Positions 1-7,662 of a stretch of DNA of 64,000 nt are shown here, in pieces. The position numbers and the translations under genes were made by a program. Position 1 is the stretch's first letter, and each line of letters starts with the position of its first letter. The stretch lies in the NCBI RefSeq assembly GCF_902498195.1, contig NZ_CABVIY010000003.1, positions 186,001-250,000 of the forward strand. Reading direction: 5' to 3'. The notes beneath the pieces are model-generated. The model was not told where the DNA came from and made no database searches. It worked only from the letters and a program-made list of their open reading frames with translations. The DNA is from Pseudomonas fluorescens. Its GTDB lineage: Bacteria; Pseudomonadota; Gammaproteobacteria; Pseudomonadales; Pseudomonadaceae.

Positions 1-59
1 AGGGCCTGGTGGATACCTTCGCCCAGGGCCACATCATCCTCGATCAGAAGTAAACGCAC
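1..59 (-). CDS. Response regulator of a two-component system (N-terminal fragment)
   Basis: Only the first 19 codons are in the window. From a GTG at 59 they read VRLLLIEDDVALGEGI, the beta1/alpha1 start of a CheY-like receiver domain with the acidic pair (Glu-Asp-Asp) that binds Mg2+ in the QseB/PmrA/OmpR type of regulator. The start lies 12 bases downstream of the TPR gene on the same strand, with AGGAG just ahead of it, so it is the next cistron of the overlapping operon that begins at 4327. The output domain and any partner kinase lie outside the window. The family is clear; the subfamily is a guess. Confidence 0.75.
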   Translation of the reverse strand, partial: MRLLLIEDDVALGEGIHQA

Positions 60-70
60 GCGGACTCCTG

Positions 71-715
71 TCAGTTGAGTTTCTGGTTAACGTCGACCAA
101 CAGCGTTTCGATTTCCTGGCGGCGTCCGGCATCGGCGGTTTCCCGACCTGGCCGTGGGGGCGCGTTCAGGGCCTTTTGCAGTGCCGCCTTAGCTTCACTG
201 TAGCGTTTTTGGCGGTAGAGGTGATCGCCCCAGAAATACAGGCTGTCGATACCGTTGGGGTTCAATTGCAAGGCGAGCTTGAGCAACTGTTCAGCCTTGT
301 CCGAGTCGCCAAAGCCGATCGGCCAGCCCGGAACACGGTCATACAGTGCCCCAAGGCTGGTGTAGGCCGAGCCCTGCAAGGCCTTGGGATCCAGGGACAG
401 GGCTTTTTCCAGGTCAACCCTGGCCTCCTTGACCTTGCCCAGTGCGCCGAGCCCGCCTTGGGCGCCGGCCCAACTGCTGGTGACGATGCCGGACCAGATC
501 CATGCCTCGGCCACCGATTGCCGTTCCTGGGTGAAGCGTGCGGCCTGGGCGGCCAGTTTTTCAAAAGCGGCCGTGCGTTGCCCGGCGGGCAGTTCGTATT
601 GAATGTGGGCCCAGTTTTGCTGGATGCCGACAAGTCGTTGCTGGTCAGCGGGCTCCAGCGCCCAGACACCCTGGCTCAGCGTGCCCAGCAACAGGTAAGC
701 GGCGAATTTTTTCAT
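71..715 (-). CDS. Secreted TPR-repeat protein of the hemolysin/ligase/oxidase operon
   Basis: A 214-residue protein with an N-terminal signal peptide (MKKFAAYLLLGTLSQGVWA), so probably periplasmic. Residues about 85-130 and 140-185 form helical repeats of TPR type (ARVDLEKALSLDP, AEQLLKLALQLNP, AKAALQKALNAPP), which normally mediate protein contacts. No catalytic motif is seen. It overlaps the upstream SDR by 4 bases (ATGA) and is followed 12 bases later by the response regulator, so it should be co-translated with the operon. A role as scaffold or sensor accessory is inference. Confidence 0.75.
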   Translation of the reverse strand: MKKFAAYLLLGTLSQGVWALEPADQQRLVGIQQNWAHIQYELPAGQRTAAFEKLAAQAARFTQERQSVAEAWIWSGIVTSSWAGAQGGLGALGKVKEARVDLEKALSLDPKALQGSAYTSLGALYDRVPGWPIGFGDSDKAEQLLKLALQLNPNGIDSLYFWGDHLYRQKRYSEAKAALQKALNAPPRPGRETADAGRRQEIETLLVDVNQKLN

Positions 716-1521
716 GGTTTGAGATCCTCGCTGTCGGGCTTTTGACTCAAGCGGCGAATCAGCGGCAATTGCTTGCGCAAGCCGCGATCCACCAGGTTGG
801 GCAGCAGGCTGTTGAGGCGCACGAAAAAGCGCTCCGGCCAGCCCAGGTACAAATCACGGCGATCACCGGCGATGGCGTGAATCACGGCCGAGGCGACGGT
901 CTGCGGATCGTCGACACTGGCTTTGAGTGCGTCATTCAAGGCCTGCGCCGCCGGGCTGTTCATGCTGGTACGCGTGGCACGGGGCGCGACATACAGGACG
1001 CCGACGCGTGTGTCGGCCAGTTCCCGGCGCAAGGCTTCGCAGAACCCGCGCAAGGCAAACTTGGTGGCGCAATAGCTGGCGTAACCGGGGTAGCCGATGG
1101 AGCCGTAGGTCGAGCCGACGTTGACCACCATCGCGCTCTCGGCTTGCTTGAGCAGCGGCAGGAACAGCTTGGTCAGGCAGATCGGTGCGCCGACGTTCAC
1201 GGCCAGCATCGCCTGGATGTCACTGTCTTCGAGCTGTTCGAGCATGGCGAAGTGATTGATCCCGGCGGCGTTGATCAGCAGATTGATGCCGCCGACGGCT
1301 TCGGCGGCGGCCAGCACTTTGTGCCGGTCGGCGATCAAGGTCAGGTCGGCACCCACCCAGGACAGGGTGTGAGGGTAGCGTTCGAGTAAAGGCAACAACG
1401 GCTCCCGATGCCGGGCCACCGCCAATACACAGGCGCCACTGGCGCACAGTGCGGTGGCGATGGCCAGGCCGATACCACCGCTGGCACCGGTCAGCACGAC
1501 ACGAGCCTCACGCAGGCGCAT
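712..1521 (-). CDS. SDR family oxidoreductase
   Basis: A classical short-chain dehydrogenase/reductase of 269 residues. It has the Rossmann motif TGASGGIG near residue 10, an NAG-like segment (NAAGINH), the catalytic Ser 13 residues before the Tyr, and YCATK as the YxxxK motif. The ATG at 1521 is preferred over an earlier in-frame ATG at 1593 because the protein then starts directly at the first beta strand (MRLREARVVLTGASGG) and overlaps the preceding gene by only 14 bases. The substrate is unknown. Its place in an operon with an acyl-activating enzyme suggests that it reduces or oxidises a lipid-like intermediate. Confidence 0.85.
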   Translation of the reverse strand: MRLREARVVLTGASGGIGLAIATALCASGACVLAVARHREPLLPLLERYPHTLSWVGADLTLIADRHKVLAAAEAVGGINLLINAAGINHFAMLEQLEDSDIQAMLAVNVGAPICLTKLFLPLLKQAESAMVVNVGSTYGSIGYPGYASYCATKFALRGFCEALRRELADTRVGVLYVAPRATRTSMNSPAAQALNDALKASVDDPQTVASAVIHAIAGDRRDLYLGWPERFFVRLNSLLPNLVDRGLRKQLPLIRRLSQKPDSEDLKP

Positions 1522-2182
1522 GCAGGTTCTCCCCGTCACGTGGCAAGCCGCGAAACATATCGGCGTACAGTTTGTAGACCACCCTGGACGCATGAATCAC
1601 CGCCGCCTGGTCTGTCGGGTCGTCCAGCGTGTTCATCAGTCGGCGATAGGTCTGCATGTGCTCGATATCGAGCGACCCGTGGGAATTGAGGTAGCTGAAG
1701 GCCGTTTCCGGCAAGTCCAGGCGCTCGCGAATGCTGCCGGCCGCGTGGGTGGCCAGGGCTATGCTGGTGCCTTCCAGCACATTGACCATGCCGAACAGGC
1801 CGACCGGGTTGTCCCGGGCAATCAGGTCGTAGAGGAAACCGACCATCAGTTCGATCGGCAAGGAAGGCCGGCCGTCGCGCACGGCGTCCTTGTCGCCGCC
1901 GCAGGCCTGGATGTCATCCAGTACCCATTGTTCGTGGCCATATTCGTCCTCGATGTAGTCGCACACCGCTTCGCGCAGCCACTCCAGGCGCGTGGGCAGA
2001 CGCGCACCGCAGGCCATCATCAAGGGGACGGTGTGGCGGACGTGGTAATAGGCCTGTGTCAGGAAGGCCCGGTAGCTTTCCAGGCTGACCCGACCTTCGA
2101 GCGCGTCGAGAATGATCGGCAGGTTGAACAGCTCGTGGCGCTCCTGGTGGGTGGCGGCTTGCAGCGTGTCAAAAAAACTCAT
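1508..2182 (-). CDS. Haem-oxygenase-like, TenA/PqqC-fold iron-containing redox enzyme
   Basis: A 224-residue all-helical protein of the haem-oxygenase-like superfamily (iron-containing redox enzyme type). Candidate metal ligands are in the expected helices: EDEYGHEQW (residues about 98-106), VLEGTS (about 153-158) and DIEHMQTY (about 184-191). This Glu/His spacing resembles the haem-oxygenase-like diiron oxidases, the group that includes the alkene-forming enzyme UndA, rather than thiaminase TenA. The start overlaps the ligase stop by 4 bases. Such enzymes oxidise or cleave small acids, amines or acyl chains; the substrate here is unknown. A non-oxygenase TenA-like role cannot be excluded from sequence alone. 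Confidence 0.8.
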   Translation of the reverse strand: MSFFDTLQAATHQERHELFNLPIILDALEGRVSLESYRAFLTQAYYHVRHTVPLMMACGARLPTRLEWLREAVCDYIEDEYGHEQWVLDDIQACGGDKDAVRDGRPSLPIELMVGFLYDLIARDNPVGLFGMVNVLEGTSIALATHAAGSIRERLDLPETAFSYLNSHGSLDIEHMQTYRRLMNTLDDPTDQAAVIHASRVVYKLYADMFRGLPRDGENLHAPA

Positions 2183-3660
2183 GAGGCGGGTTCCTCGAAC
2201 GGTGTGGGCTCGGTGAGCTGCGCCCGGTAACGCTCGACGATGGCCTCGCGACGTGGGCGGCCATTGGCGGTCAGCAAGCCATTGGCAGGCGTGAAGGGTT
2301 CATCCAGGCGGTTCCAGTGATGGACCTGGGCGTAATCGGGCAAGGCCTCGTTGGCCTCGGCCACGGTGGCGGCCAACTGTTGGTCAGTGCAATCGGGATG
2401 GCGGGGCCAGAGCAGCGCATGGTTGCGCGGCATGGCTTCGCCGTAGACGAAGGCCTGGGCGATGTGGTGGCGCTGGGTCAATTCGGCCTCGACCCATTCC
2501 GGGTTCACATTGCGCCCGAAACTGGTAATGAATTGATGCTTCTTGCGGCCTTTGAGATAGAGGAAGCCTTCCTGATCGAATTCGCCGAGATCGCCGCTGG
2601 GCCACCATTCGTCGAGGCACGGCGCTTCCCCCAGATAGCCCAGCAGGGTGGAACCCTTGATCAGCACTTCGCCGTCATCGGCCAGGCGGACCTCAACATG
2701 GGGCAGGGGCCGGCCGACACTGCCCGGGCGGCATGCGCCCGGACGATTGAGGCACACCACCGACGCGCATTCCGATAATCCGTAGCCTTCGTAAACCGGT
2801 AGGCCGACACGCTGCGCCTGTTGCAGCAGTTCTCTGGAAACCCTCGCTCCGCCTACGGCGGCAAACCGAAGCGACTGCGGATCAAACCCGTTGTTTTGCA
2901 CCGCGCTGACCAGCAAGCGCAACAATTGCGGCACCAGAATCAGGCTCTCGGGAGCCCGCGTGGCCAGGCAATCGAGCAGGCGCGGCATGTCCACACCGCT
3001 GGCGCCGTGAATGCCCAGTGTGCTCTGCGCCGGAACGCTCAGCGTGGCACCCGCATACAACGCAGCATAGCAGCCGAGGTTTTCCAGCAGGACAGCCAGG
3101 GGCAGCAAGGCAAGGTGATGCCGCGGGGCGCTGGGCTGGCTGGCCTGGTCCAGCGCGCGCGCGACCCGCAGAATGCTTTCGGCACTCAGGCATACACCTT
3201 TGGGCATGCCGGTGGTGCCGGAGGTGTAGGTCAGTTTGGCGGTGCCCTCGGGCAGGCGGGTCGGAGCGCTGAAGGTGCGTCGCCAGCATTCGCCGTTTTT
3301 CTCATACCCGGCCGTTTGCAGCGCTCCTTCGAGTTCCGGCTGGGCGATCACCCGTTCGGCTTGACTCTGCTCCAGGCAGTGATGGCGTTGGGCAGGGCTG
3401 AAAAATGGCGGTAATGTCAGGCAGGTCAGGCCTTCGAACAGTGCGGCCAGATCCCAGAGCATCGCTTCAACGCCGTTGTCCAGCGCCAGTGCAACCACCT
3501 TGACGTGTTCGTCGCGCAGCCGCTGCTGGCGATGCATCACCTCGGCGTACAGCGTGGCGTAATCCACCCTTGACTGATCGCCCCACAACGCGATGCCGTC
3601 GGGTGTTCGCTCGGCGTGGCGGCGCAGGGTTTGTTTGAAATGGTCCATTTCAGGCGACAT
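2179..3660 (-). CDS. AMP-dependent acyl-CoA synthetase/ligase
   Basis: An ANL-superfamily enzyme of 493 residues that should activate a carboxylic acid as acyl-AMP. The P-loop-like A3 motif YTSGTTGMPKG, the A5 motif GYGLSE and the A7/A8 hinge (SGDLG, then KGRKK) are all present. At the C-terminus the A10 motif reads NGRPRR, so the lysine normally needed for adenylation appears as arginine. The ATG at 3660 is chosen over one at 3750 because GAGGAG stands 9 bases ahead of it and it overlaps the upstream gene by 11 bases. It is somewhat shorter than typical fatty-acyl-CoA synthetases. No carrier-protein domain is attached. Confidence 0.87.
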   Translation of the reverse strand: MSPEMDHFKQTLRRHAERTPDGIALWGDQSRVDYATLYAEVMHRQQRLRDEHVKVVALALDNGVEAMLWDLAALFEGLTCLTLPPFFSPAQRHHCLEQSQAERVIAQPELEGALQTAGYEKNGECWRRTFSAPTRLPEGTAKLTYTSGTTGMPKGVCLSAESILRVARALDQASQPSAPRHHLALLPLAVLLENLGCYAALYAGATLSVPAQSTLGIHGASGVDMPRLLDCLATRAPESLILVPQLLRLLVSAVQNNGFDPQSLRFAAVGGARVSRELLQQAQRVGLPVYEGYGLSECASVVCLNRPGACRPGSVGRPLPHVEVRLADDGEVLIKGSTLLGYLGEAPCLDEWWPSGDLGEFDQEGFLYLKGRKKHQFITSFGRNVNPEWVEAELTQRHHIAQAFVYGEAMPRNHALLWPRHPDCTDQQLAATVAEANEALPDYAQVHHWNRLDEPFTPANGLLTANGRPRREAIVERYRAQLTEPTPFEEPAS

Positions 3661-4327
3661 GGATGGACTCCTCGATGGACGTCGGCAAACCGAGGCGGTT
3701 GAACAAGCCGATGTTGCGTAAATGACTGAATCCGGCGCGGATGTCGCCAACGTGGACCCAGGGCTGGCTCTCGTAGTAACTGCCCCAGCTGTGGCGGTCG
3801 TCGCCCAGCCGCTCGGGGTCGGCGGCGCACAGGGTCACCGGCTGCAAACCCAGGCGATGAAAGCTGTTGACCAGGCCGATGTTGCCGGTGAACGCCACCC
3901 ACTCCAGGCCGCCCATGGCCAATAGGTAGGTGATGGCGATGATGCTCAATCGTGCGCTGCCGGAGTCGCTGGCGGCCAGGTTGCCCACCTCGACAATGCC
4001 GGCTCGATCCACCGGGCGGTCGGCGGCGGCACTGATCAACGGCTCGATCAGCTCGTCCAGGTAGCGCTCCAGAAACAGTTGCCCGCTATTCGCCAGGCGC
4101 ACCCCGGCCACCGCGCAGAGTTCATGCGAGGCGTTGTACATGCCAAACAGTTCCGGCATGAAATGACGGATATCGGCGCCATGGGCCTGGCGGAAACGTT
4201 GCTGGATAAAGGCTTCGAAGGCCGGGCGCCCGGGGTCGTCCGGCAGTGCCCTGAGCAGGCTCATTGGCGCTGTTTCAGCGTTGCCCAGGTGCAGCGGTAA
4301 AGGAATGTTCCAGTTGAAATCGGGCAT
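3650..4327 (-). CDS. Thermostable hemolysin family protein
   Basis: A protein of 225 residues resembling the thermostable hemolysin family named after Vibrio delta-VPH. The family is recognised here by its overall sequence (GNAETAPMSLLRAL, FGMYNASHELCAVAGVR, VEVGNLAA, GLEWVAFTG). There is no signal peptide or membrane segment, so the name may not describe the function. The pattern of a GVR strand followed by ExGNLA recalls acyltransferases of the GNAT/autoinducer-synthase type, which I offer only as inference. GGGGAG abuts an ATG at 4336 but sits 9 bases from the ATG at 4327, so 4327 is taken as the start. It is the first gene of the operon. Confidence 0.78.
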   Translation of the reverse strand: MPDFNWNIPLPLHLGNAETAPMSLLRALPDDPGRPAFEAFIQQRFRQAHGADIRHFMPELFGMYNASHELCAVAGVRLANSGQLFLERYLDELIEPLISAAADRPVDRAGIVEVGNLAASDSGSARLSIIAITYLLAMGGLEWVAFTGNIGLVNSFHRLGLQPVTLCAADPERLGDDRHSWGSYYESQPWVHVGDIRAGFSHLRNIGLFNRLGLPTSIEESIHVA

Positions 4328-4402
4328 GCAAGACATCTCCCCGGGTCTAATGGGGAGAAGTATCCGGACCTTTTCTTAATGAAGTCTGAAGACGCCACTG
4401 TT

Positions 4403-4483
4403 GTAGGAGCGAGCTTGCTCGCGATGGTGTGACAGTCAACGTGATGTCAACTGACACACCATCGCGAGCAAGCTCGCTCCTAC
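4403..4483. repeat. REP-type inverted pair (GTAGGAGC variant)
   Basis: Arms GTAGGAGCGAGCTTGCTCGC and its complement face each other around a central TGTGACAG...CTGACACA spacer. It sits between the hemolysin-family gene and alkC. Confidence 0.9.
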
Positions 4484-4496
4484 TGGGGGACGGGGT

Positions 4497-5594
4497 TCAG
4501 GGAAGGATTTCGAAGATCGTGCTGGCCAGCCGCTCGCCGTTCACCAACACATGCACCGCATGCTTGCCCGCGTAGTGCCGGCGGGTGGTGAGTTCCTTGA
4601 TGTGCTGGCCACGGGCGAGGGTTTGGGTGGTGTTGCCCGGCAGGGTCAGGGCCTTGAGCTTGAACACCTTCGCCGACGTGCTGCCGTTGGCTTTCACGTA
4701 GTCGATGGCGTAGTCGATCACCAGGCGCTGGCTGTTTTCGACCGTGGATCTGACGGCGAAGGACAGGGTGATTTTTTCCCCCAGGCCAATCACCGGCGGG
4801 TTGACCTGTACATCGACGATCTCGACTTCAGGCTTGCCGCCGGCGCCGATGATTGCCAGTGCCCGCTGATTACCCTGTTTGATCAGGCTGCGCAGGGCAT
4901 GCCGGGCGATCCAGGCAGTGTGCTTGTTGTCCAGCGACCAGCCCTCGATCAGGTCCAGCACCCATTCGGGATGGTCCTTGGTGATGTCGTTGAGGTGATT
5001 GGCTACCGATTTACGCACGTAAAGACTGCTGTCGGCCTTGAGGTTGTCGAGAATGCTGGCGGCCAGTGTCGGGTCGGCCTGGATCCGTTCCAGGCGAAAC
5101 GACCACGGCAAGCGCGGGCGGCAGCCTTCGCTGGCGAGGCGCCGCACGTGCTCGTTGTCGTCCAGCGACCAGGCGTGCATCCACTTCAACGAGCGTTCGA
5201 TGTCGCGGCGCAGGAACGGGCGGATCGCGAATTCCGAGGAGCCGAACGCGGTGAAATACTTGAGCGCCTCCATGGAGAGTTCGAAGCGGTCAGCGCCATA
5301 GCTCGCCACGTAATGCGGCAGGCACATGCTGACGAAGCCGCTGTTGAGGCGCGGGGCGAGGGCGCGCAAGACCTCCAGCGAGGCCTCGAAATCCAGCGGC
5401 AGCACGGCATGCAGGGATTCGCTGACGCGGGCCAGGCGTTGCATGATCGATAGCTCGGCCAGGTCTTTTTTTGCCAGCTTGAGGAATGCCTTGGCATCGA
5501 ACGCCGGATAGACCGCCGTCATCTCGGTGGCGATGTGCTGGAGGCGCTCGGCGTTGAAGATTTCTTTCAGGGCGGGGGCGGGTTGGTCGGCCAA
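4497..5594 (-). CDS. alkC: DNA alkylation repair glycosylase AlkC, with Ig-like C-terminal domain
   Basis: A 365-residue protein. Residues about 10-250 are helical HEAT-like repeats (for example SSLYVRKSVANHLNDITKDHP and DNKHTAWIARHALRSLIKQG), as in the AlkC/AlkD glycosylases that remove N3-alkylated bases without flipping them. The last 100 residues (PEVEIVDVQVNPPVIGLGE onward) are beta-rich and immunoglobulin-like, as reported for AlkC proteins that include one from P. fluorescens. It stands alone, with REP elements on both sides, so it is probably monocistronic. The family call is strong; activity on 3-methyladenine or 3-methylcytosine is inferred from the family. Confidence 0.88.
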   Translation of the reverse strand: MADQPAPALKEIFNAERLQHIATEMTAVYPAFDAKAFLKLAKKDLAELSIMQRLARVSESLHAVLPLDFEASLEVLRALAPRLNSGFVSMCLPHYVASYGADRFELSMEALKYFTAFGSSEFAIRPFLRRDIERSLKWMHAWSLDDNEHVRRLASEGCRPRLPWSFRLERIQADPTLAASILDNLKADSSLYVRKSVANHLNDITKDHPEWVLDLIEGWSLDNKHTAWIARHALRSLIKQGNQRALAIIGAGGKPEVEIVDVQVNPPVIGLGEKITLSFAVRSTVENSQRLVIDYAIDYVKANGSTSAKVFKLKALTLPGNTTQTLARGQHIKELTTRRHYAGKHAVHVLVNGERLASTIFEILP

Positions 5595-5643
5595 AGCAGT
5601 GTCCTTGATGTTCGGGGGTTGTCTGATCTACCGCGTTATCGTT

Positions 5644-5720
5644 CTTCGCGAGCAAGCCCGCTCCCACATGGGTTCGGTGTCGGTCACAAGCCCCCTGTGG
5701 GAGCGGGCTTGCTCGCGAAG
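5644..5720. repeat. REP-type inverted pair, inside-out arrangement
   Basis: CTTCGCGAGCAAGCCCGCTC comes first and its complement second, the reverse of the 88-bp form. It lies between alkC and the antiporter gene. Confidence 0.9.
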
Positions 5721-5737
5721 AGGCCGGTACAGTCACC

Positions 5738-7546
5738 TCATTTCTTGCCTGCTTGCTCTTCCAGCTGATCCGATTCAAACAGCCGCGCCAGTTCCGCCCG
5801 CGCTTCCTGCGCCGTCTGCATCACTTTCGCCGCGTCGTCGTAGACCGCGTGCTGGGCTTCGAGCACCTGTTCGTCGTGGTGCTTGAAGCGCTTGATCCGC
5901 GCATCGGCCTGCTCCTGGGTCAAGCCCAGGCCGATCAGCGTTTGCCGGCTCATTTCCAGGCTCGAATAAAAGGTTTCGCGCACGGCGTGGGCACCCACGT
6001 CCATCAACCGGTGCACGTGCTGGCGGTTACGGGCGCGGGCGATGATCTTCATGTGCGGGTAGAGCTTGTGCACCAGCTCGGCGGTCTTGATGTTGGTGTC
6101 CGGGTCGTCGGTGGCAATCACAAAATACTCGGCCTGCTCGACCTTGGCCGCGCTGAGGATTTCCGGGCGCATCGGGTCGCCATAGAACACCGGCACGCCG
6201 CCGAAGCTGCGGGACAGCTCAATGGTTTCCACCGAGGTGTCGAGGGCGACGAACTTGATGTTCTGCGCCCGCAGGATCCGCGCCACGATCTGGCCCATGC
6301 GGCCCATGCCGGCGATCACCACGCGCGGTGCCTCGGTGTCGATTTCGCGGAATTTTTCCGGCACCACCACCGGTTGCACTTTGGGGCTGACCAGACGGGC
6401 ACACAACAGGATCAACAGCGGCGTCATGGCCATTGACAGGGTGATCGCCAGCACCAGCAGGTCATACAGGCGCGGATCGAACAGGTTTTGATCGCGACCG
6501 ATCTTGAACACCACGAACGCAAATTCACCGCCGGCGGCCAGAACGATGCCAAGGCGGATGGCGCTGACGCTGTTCAGGCCTCCGGCCAGGCGACCGAGGA
6601 CGAACAGCAAGGGAAACTTGACGGCGATCAGCAGCACGGTCAGGCCCAGCACCACGATTGGTTCGTGCAGCAGCAGGCTGAGGTTCGCGCCCATGCCGAC
6701 GCTCATGAAAAACAGCCCCAGCAGCAACCCCTTGAACGGTTCGATCTGCGCTTCCAGCTCATGGCGGTATTCGGAATCCGCCAGCAGCAGGCCGGCGAGG
6801 AAGGCGCCCAGGGCCATGGAAATGCCGGCGATGCCCATCAGCCATGCCGTACCGATGACCACCAGCAGCGCGGTGGCGGTAGAGACTTCAGGCAAATTGC
6901 TCTTGGCGACAATCCGGAACACCGGTCGCAGCAGGTAGCGGCCACCGATCACGACGATGGCGATGCTGGCCAGCACCCGTAATCCGTGGTTCACGTCTTC
7001 TGCCGTGCTGGTGTTGTGATCGACGCCGGCCAGCAACGGCACCATGGCGATCAACGGGATCGCGGCGATGTCCTGGAACAGCAGGATCGCGAAAGCCAGG
7101 CGCCCGTGGGGGCTGGTCAGTTCCTTGCGTTCGGCCAGGCTCTGCAGGCCGAACGCGGTAGACGACAGGGCCAGGCCCAGGCCCAGCACGATAGAACTGT
7201 TCAAAGGCTGGCCGAACACGAACAGCGCCAGTACGCCCAGCACCCCTCCCGTCAGCAACACCTGCGCCAGGCCGACGCCGAACACGGACCGGCGCATCAC
7301 CCACAAGCGCCGTGGCGACAGCTCGAGGCCGATGATGAACAGCAGCAACACCACGCCCAGTTCCGAGATGTGAGCGACGCTTTCCGGGTTGCCGATCAGG
7401 CCCAGCACCGAGGGGCCGATGATCACCCCGGCGAACAGATAACCGAGCACCGCCCCCAGATGCAGGCGCTTGGCCAGGGGCACGGTGAGGACTGCCGCGA
7501 GCAGAAACACGACAGCGGCTTGTAACAGATTGCCTTCATGGGGCAT
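5738..7546 (-). CDS. CPA2 monovalent cation:proton antiporter, KefB/KefC type
   Basis: A 602-residue inner-membrane antiporter. Residues about 5-385 carry some 12-13 hydrophobic segments of the Na+/H+ exchanger fold. They are followed by a TrkA-N (RCK) domain with the nucleotide-binding motif GMGRMGQ and a conserved Asp after beta2 (ALDTS). Length and domain order match KefB/KefC potassium-efflux systems, which are gated by NAD(H) and glutathione adducts and protect against electrophiles. A KefF/KefG ancillary quinone reductase is not seen nearby, so glutathione gating is not proven. GGAG stands 7 bases ahead of the ATG at 7546. It faces away from the diguanylate cyclase only by a short gap. 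Confidence 0.9.
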   Translation of the reverse strand: MPHEGNLLQAAVVFLLAAVLTVPLAKRLHLGAVLGYLFAGVIIGPSVLGLIGNPESVAHISELGVVLLLFIIGLELSPRRLWVMRRSVFGVGLAQVLLTGGVLGVLALFVFGQPLNSSIVLGLGLALSSTAFGLQSLAERKELTSPHGRLAFAILLFQDIAAIPLIAMVPLLAGVDHNTSTAEDVNHGLRVLASIAIVVIGGRYLLRPVFRIVAKSNLPEVSTATALLVVIGTAWLMGIAGISMALGAFLAGLLLADSEYRHELEAQIEPFKGLLLGLFFMSVGMGANLSLLLHEPIVVLGLTVLLIAVKFPLLFVLGRLAGGLNSVSAIRLGIVLAAGGEFAFVVFKIGRDQNLFDPRLYDLLVLAITLSMAMTPLLILLCARLVSPKVQPVVVPEKFREIDTEAPRVVIAGMGRMGQIVARILRAQNIKFVALDTSVETIELSRSFGGVPVFYGDPMRPEILSAAKVEQAEYFVIATDDPDTNIKTAELVHKLYPHMKIIARARNRQHVHRLMDVGAHAVRETFYSSLEMSRQTLIGLGLTQEQADARIKRFKHHDEQVLEAQHAVYDDAAKVMQTAQEARAELARLFESDQLEEQAGKK

Positions 7547-7662
7547 GGGGAAACTCCATCTACTCGGTACGGCGGGGGGGACAAGGATAAAGGCTGGGGT
7601 CGCCAGAGATCTACCGTGGATGTCTGCCGGCCTGTGCGCAAAGCCTCCCTGTCAGTCGAGGC

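Noticed and set aside
4403..4483. Regular spaced repeats in many gaps as a possible CRISPR array
   Set aside because: The repeats are scattered through the window as inverted pairs, not in a direct array with equal unique spacers, and no cas gene is present.
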